NCBI GenBank assembly: GCA_040766885.1
Contig: JAXGPP010000010.1
Span: 1-64,000, forward strand
Direction of reading: 5' to 3'
Source of the DNA: JAXGPP01 sp040766885
GTDB taxonomy: Bacteria > Planctomycetota > Planctomycetia > Pirellulales > Thermoguttaceae
Length of the DNA stretch: 64,000 bases
Under the pieces are notes generated by a model that was not told the origin of the DNA, searched no databases, and was given only the letters and a program-made list of their open reading frames with translations. The stretch's first letter is position 1. Each line of letters begins with the position of its first letter. The position numbers were made by a program, and so were the translations under genes. This document shows positions 62,901 through 64,000 of the stretch, in pieces.

Positions 62901-64000
62901 GCCGACATTCTGATAGGCGATGCCGAGCAGGTTGTTGACGCGGAGGGCGCCCTCGTCGAATGCGCTTCCGGGTGTGTGGGCGATGAGATCGGCGGCGGCC
63001 GTGCCGAGGACCGTGAGACCATCATTGCCTCCCTCGCCGTCATAGATCAGTTCCTCGACGCCGCCGGGCGACGACTGATAAAAGACCGTCGGCGGGCCGG
63101 GGAAGAAGACGGTGAACGGGGAAATGTTGATGGTCGAGTCGTTCACCGGCTCATCGATTGTCAACACGCCCGTATCGGAACCCGTGGGTTGATAGATGAC
63201 CGTGTCGGTTCCGGGTGTCTCCAGTATCAGCTTGTCGCTGGCCGAAGGGGGGCCACCCGCCACGAACACATCGACATCCCATTCCGCCTGGTTCGGAGCC
63301 GGCGTGCGGACGACGATGTCGTCGTCGCCGGCCAGACCGTCCACGTACAGCGTCGGAGTGTTGATATAGAGGATGTCGAGCCAGTCGTCGATCGAGACGG
63401 TGAAATCACGGATGCCCGGCGTGAATGCCGCCAGGATCGGATGGGTCGAGGCATCGCGGGCGATAATCGTGATGTTGTCGTCGCCGTTGGTGCCAATGAT
63501 GATCGCCGGGCCGGGGCCCATGACGGTAATGTCTTCGATCTGGTCGAAGCTCACTCGGGCCGCACCGGCCACGACAAAACCGCCCGAATCGTTTTCCGGG
63601 CCCGGTTCGAAGATCGTTGGACCGGCGGGGAACAGATTCAGCAGATCGCCGGCCGAGGTGCCGATGGGGTCGCCGCCGTCGATGAAGATCGGGATTGCAC
63701 CCGGCGTGACGTCGAACTGGTCGTTGCCGGCCAGACCGTACACGGCCAGGGATTCAGCGCCCGTGAAACTCACCAGGCCATCGTTGCCGACGCCGTTCGG
63801 CGCGTCGTCGATGCTGACCGACGCGGCGCCAACGATGAAAGTCTGTTGGACGGCATTGCCCACGACGGCCAGTTCATCCTCACCAGCGCCGAGGTCGATG
63901 TTCACTCCGCCTGCCCCGGTGTTCGAGTAATAGACCGTGGGAAGGGCGAGCCCGCTCTCCACTTTGCCCGTGGTCGCCGTAAGCACCGTCACGGTGACAT
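56970..64000 (-). CDS. giant secreted RTX/CHRD/FG-GAP-like protein, 5' end missing
   Basis: A minus-strand frame of at least 2340 residues that runs off the right edge, so the true start and signal peptide are not seen (residue numbers here count from 63992). Residues 1-650 are repeats of short beta units (ending in words such as VDGLAGDDDIVV). Calcium-binding RTX nonapeptides appear at about 660-734 (GGEGNDILDGDAGADQMFGG) and 1019-1080 (GGAGDDVLEGGPGEDTLIGG). A CHRD domain covers about 787-915, ending NVHTALNPAGEIRSQM. Dockerin/EF-hand-like DLNGDGLVDHSGDG and FG-GAP-like blades (GDFDGDGVDDLGIW) lie at about 1625-1890. It is probably an extracellular calcium-stabilised adhesin or matrix protein of planctomycete type. 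Confidence 0.85.
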   Translation of the reverse strand, partial: VTVTVLTATTGKVESGLALPTVYYSNTGAGGVNIDLGAGEDELAVVGNAVQQTFIVGAASVSIDDAPNGVGNDGLVSFTGAESLAVYGLAGNDQFDVTPGAIPIFIDGGDPIGTSAGDLLNLFPAGPTIFEPGPENDSGGFVVAGAARVSFDQIEDITVMGPGPAIIIGTNGDDNITIIARDASTHPILAAFTPGIRDFTVSIDDWLDILYINTPTLYVDGLAGDDDIVVRTPAPNQAEWDVDVFVAGGPPSASDKLILETPGTDTVIYQPTGSDTGVLTIDEPVNDSTINISPFTVFFPGPPTVFYQSSPGGVEELIYDGEGGNDGLTVLGTAAADLIAHTPGSAFDEGALRVNNLLGIAYQNVGSAAVLTVDGAAGSDTLLARGTGGSDTLSVAATSGAVTLTSSLGTHLAIQTASVANLTLDAFEGDDRFVINNPQAYAEIRIEGGGPGHSDVLTVNGVAAVDEAFSVSPGFANGDGMVNVNALAIPYTGIEHVLLNANAGDADTLLVNDDSADNLWTVKAGPTVGDRIQIDARESIDYDEFQDVTLTNGFGVDRFEVHPTDLIGFSGTFTVNGNAAMPIDDVLDLVATEGNDSVTSTATAVTVNGVAITAGANLAEVRVSTLGGDDVIDLDLNLAGVRKTIDAGEGNDIVDMSGTVDANIFGGDGDDYLIGSPLADFIDGGRGNDTLIALAGADVLYGGEGNDILDGDAGADQMFGGDGSDTFLWDPGDGSDLIEGGAGDVDVMAFNGSSGDEVFTLNAVGGRLEFLRSLGSIDMDVADVEQVDVNRDFTFTAVLDQAQEVPAPIAVPGAAGTATMRFNSANNTFDLDLFVQGLSGPIISSHLHVAPPGAAGPAVVSLGDQTAYIASGGGFRRIVRGLAFPTANIADLLSGNIYVNVHTALNPAGEIRSQMNLAAANATGADTFVVNDITQTDVRVVNLNLGADGLAAGDQVTVNGRTVADDILITAAAGVVNVAGLEYDVNVRGSVVAETDRLVVNGNDGDDRIKAAAGVEATILITLNGGLGDDQLSADALLIGGPGDDFLEGGAGDDVLEGGPGEDTLIGGGGADTIDGGADFDTILVRGTLGNDLIDVFQPAPPVVNFTLNVTVGGVLDVDTIVAAGAVPSVEQVLIEASAGDDLIRVGVADVYTDLNLANGVAAQTLRFTVHGGEPNASDRLIVRDDGLGDLVLYRKGTDGRSGSVTVGAAAPVVFSEVERLDVTPLDNVDINGNGDTGTDGRGRLIVFASDPFELNDTRRVSTAFDFLSRVAVHPTIDPGGIPNAFGPGQDVPGDEDWFEFVAPKTSTFRFDLLFEAIPVLANGREGLPGDGELTLEIYGINSVTNNLELLASGLPIPADGGVYAPVGTEAGQSYFARVRGAIPLGENVSAAVNLYDLQIVETDLFGPQVVDVYISAVPAYNLFGDAKPISPTPLTRAITIDIIDRPGREPGFLYEALNEAIASQPGHYLLVGDHSGVIPIQQVIVTNLPVLAPINGTLSAVTNAGRFASTTAALLDVNDDHVGATLRFTSGALAGEERFITDYIVGPGATRTFVFQDPFPAAPAVGDNFILVSPAEARIQLIFENPGEFATALADDRFTLTIADDLVDPPGNNLDGESNAIEPHAQPSFRLDLNGDGLVDHSGDGVPGGDFVARFTIDTRAEIAVWAAGSIYVDGNGNFLFDTQNSDDFTNRDFSFTLGFASDYIFAGNFATNLGAAADGFAKIAAYGLIGNAYRWLIDTNNDSVADVVRTESLSVIGVPVAGNFDGNAANGDEIGLFTGTQWWLDTDHDFLISDQSPLPAVPSAANPPAGLPIVGDFDGDGVDDLGIWHQDVFSVDLSSIGGITGITDRRFNFGLIGVRERPIAADFDGDRIDDIGLWVPDRGGATDDELGEWLILISDGRSIVDRIVPDPDYPPGTFKVAFTPLPLGRDIFAQFGDEFAVPLVGNFDPPIGPASANVADAMPTTGTAGNDELLITPAGAGQWNVTLRTNIGEESEEEETFLIDDSSLTVNFNGLGGDDTISIVLTGDREQIKLNSTGGSVVGDGFTIDLAPLNVENYLIDAAGNKTDVAQLYGTAAADEVTATDSWVALVGPGYLLRVDNAEYVHAYPMENPAVNYKTDTAIDKAYLYDSYRSERFKADELQGVLTGTDRYRRARYFDEVYAHFDNGGNDQAVFEDTKNNDLFEARNGLAKFSSGKLVRQVEGDFSKVTAWARAGRSRGVDELRLTGSMGNDTLRVLASKTEIYDTPENYRIIGRLFEKLYVDVGAQGFDRAFVWGTAGDERVEAEATNRHVTMYDISGVDPRLLAELFQFDHVRITGNGGSDEADPAPGTFPWLEILP

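Noticed and set aside
1..64000. CRISPR arrays, tRNA and rRNA genes, insertion sequences
   Set aside because: No regularly spaced direct repeats, no tRNA cloverleaf in the gaps, no rRNA text and no transposase-like protein were seen by reading; a tRNAscan or IS search would be decisive.

Overview
The window looks like a chromosomal segment of a planctomycete, most likely a Pirellulales-type bacterium, from an isolate or a metagenome-assembled genome. The reasons are a high G+C coding style, Tat-exported Gfo/Idh/MocA oxidoreductases, a formylglycine-type sulfatase, heparinase-like, GH106- and GH78-like enzymes, ThuA-like and DUF4832/DUF4432-like proteins, and a giant extracellular protein with RTX, CHRD and FG-GAP-like sections. 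The placement is inferred from gene content, because no rRNA or other phylogenetic marker except dnaA is present. About 38 protein genes were identified. No tRNA, rRNA, CRISPR array, insertion sequence or prophage gene was seen.

Layout. Positions 1-9.9 kb hold a small membrane protein, a PQQ-type beta-propeller, a secreted cupin, a Tat-exported oxidoreductase, a large GH106-like rhamnosidase and a heparinase-II/III-like lyase. Positions 10-16.9 kb hold a minus-strand sugar cluster (phosphomannose-isomerase-like cupin, TIM-barrel isomerase, cytosolic Gfo/Idh/MocA dehydrogenase, sialidase) facing a divergent DUF4432 aldose-epimerase-like gene. Positions 16.9-25.8 kb hold a DUF4832 protein, a penicillin-acylase-family hydrolase, an O-antigen-ligase-like membrane protein, a sulfatase and another Tat-exported oxidoreductase. 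Positions 25.85-31.5 kb form a nitric-oxide island: an Rrf2 regulator with a palindrome in its own promoter, NnrS, a radical SAM/SPASM protein and a quinol-type nitric oxide reductase. Positions 31.5-42.9 kb hold a secreted TIM-barrel protein, a fatty-acid desaturase, a ThuA-like protein, a second GH106-like protein carrying a tandem 83-residue module, a COG0523 GTPase, a lone dnaA with a good promoter and a double GNAT protein. Positions 43-51.5 kb hold a PDZ protein, a GH78-like rhamnosidase, a two-gene ABC exporter, a ketopantoate-reductase-family enzyme and a further Tat-exported oxidoreductase. Positions 51.6-57 kb hold a bacterial deoxyhypusine-synthase-like gene divergent from an operon hydE-hydG-aspA. 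From 56,970 to the window end lies a giant secreted protein gene whose 5' end is outside the window.

How the genes work together. Much of the window serves uptake and breakdown of complex, sulfated or rhamnose-, uronate- or sialate-containing glycans, with periplasmic or extracellular enzymes feeding sugar-converting oxidoreductases and isomerases. The nitric-oxide island is a coherent sense-and-detoxify unit. The most unusual part is the [FeFe]-hydrogenase maturation operon: HydE and HydG keep all their cluster-binding cysteine motifs and are followed by aspartate ammonia-lyase, but neither HydF nor a hydrogenase lies in the window, and a deoxyhypusine-synthase homologue is transcribed divergently from it.
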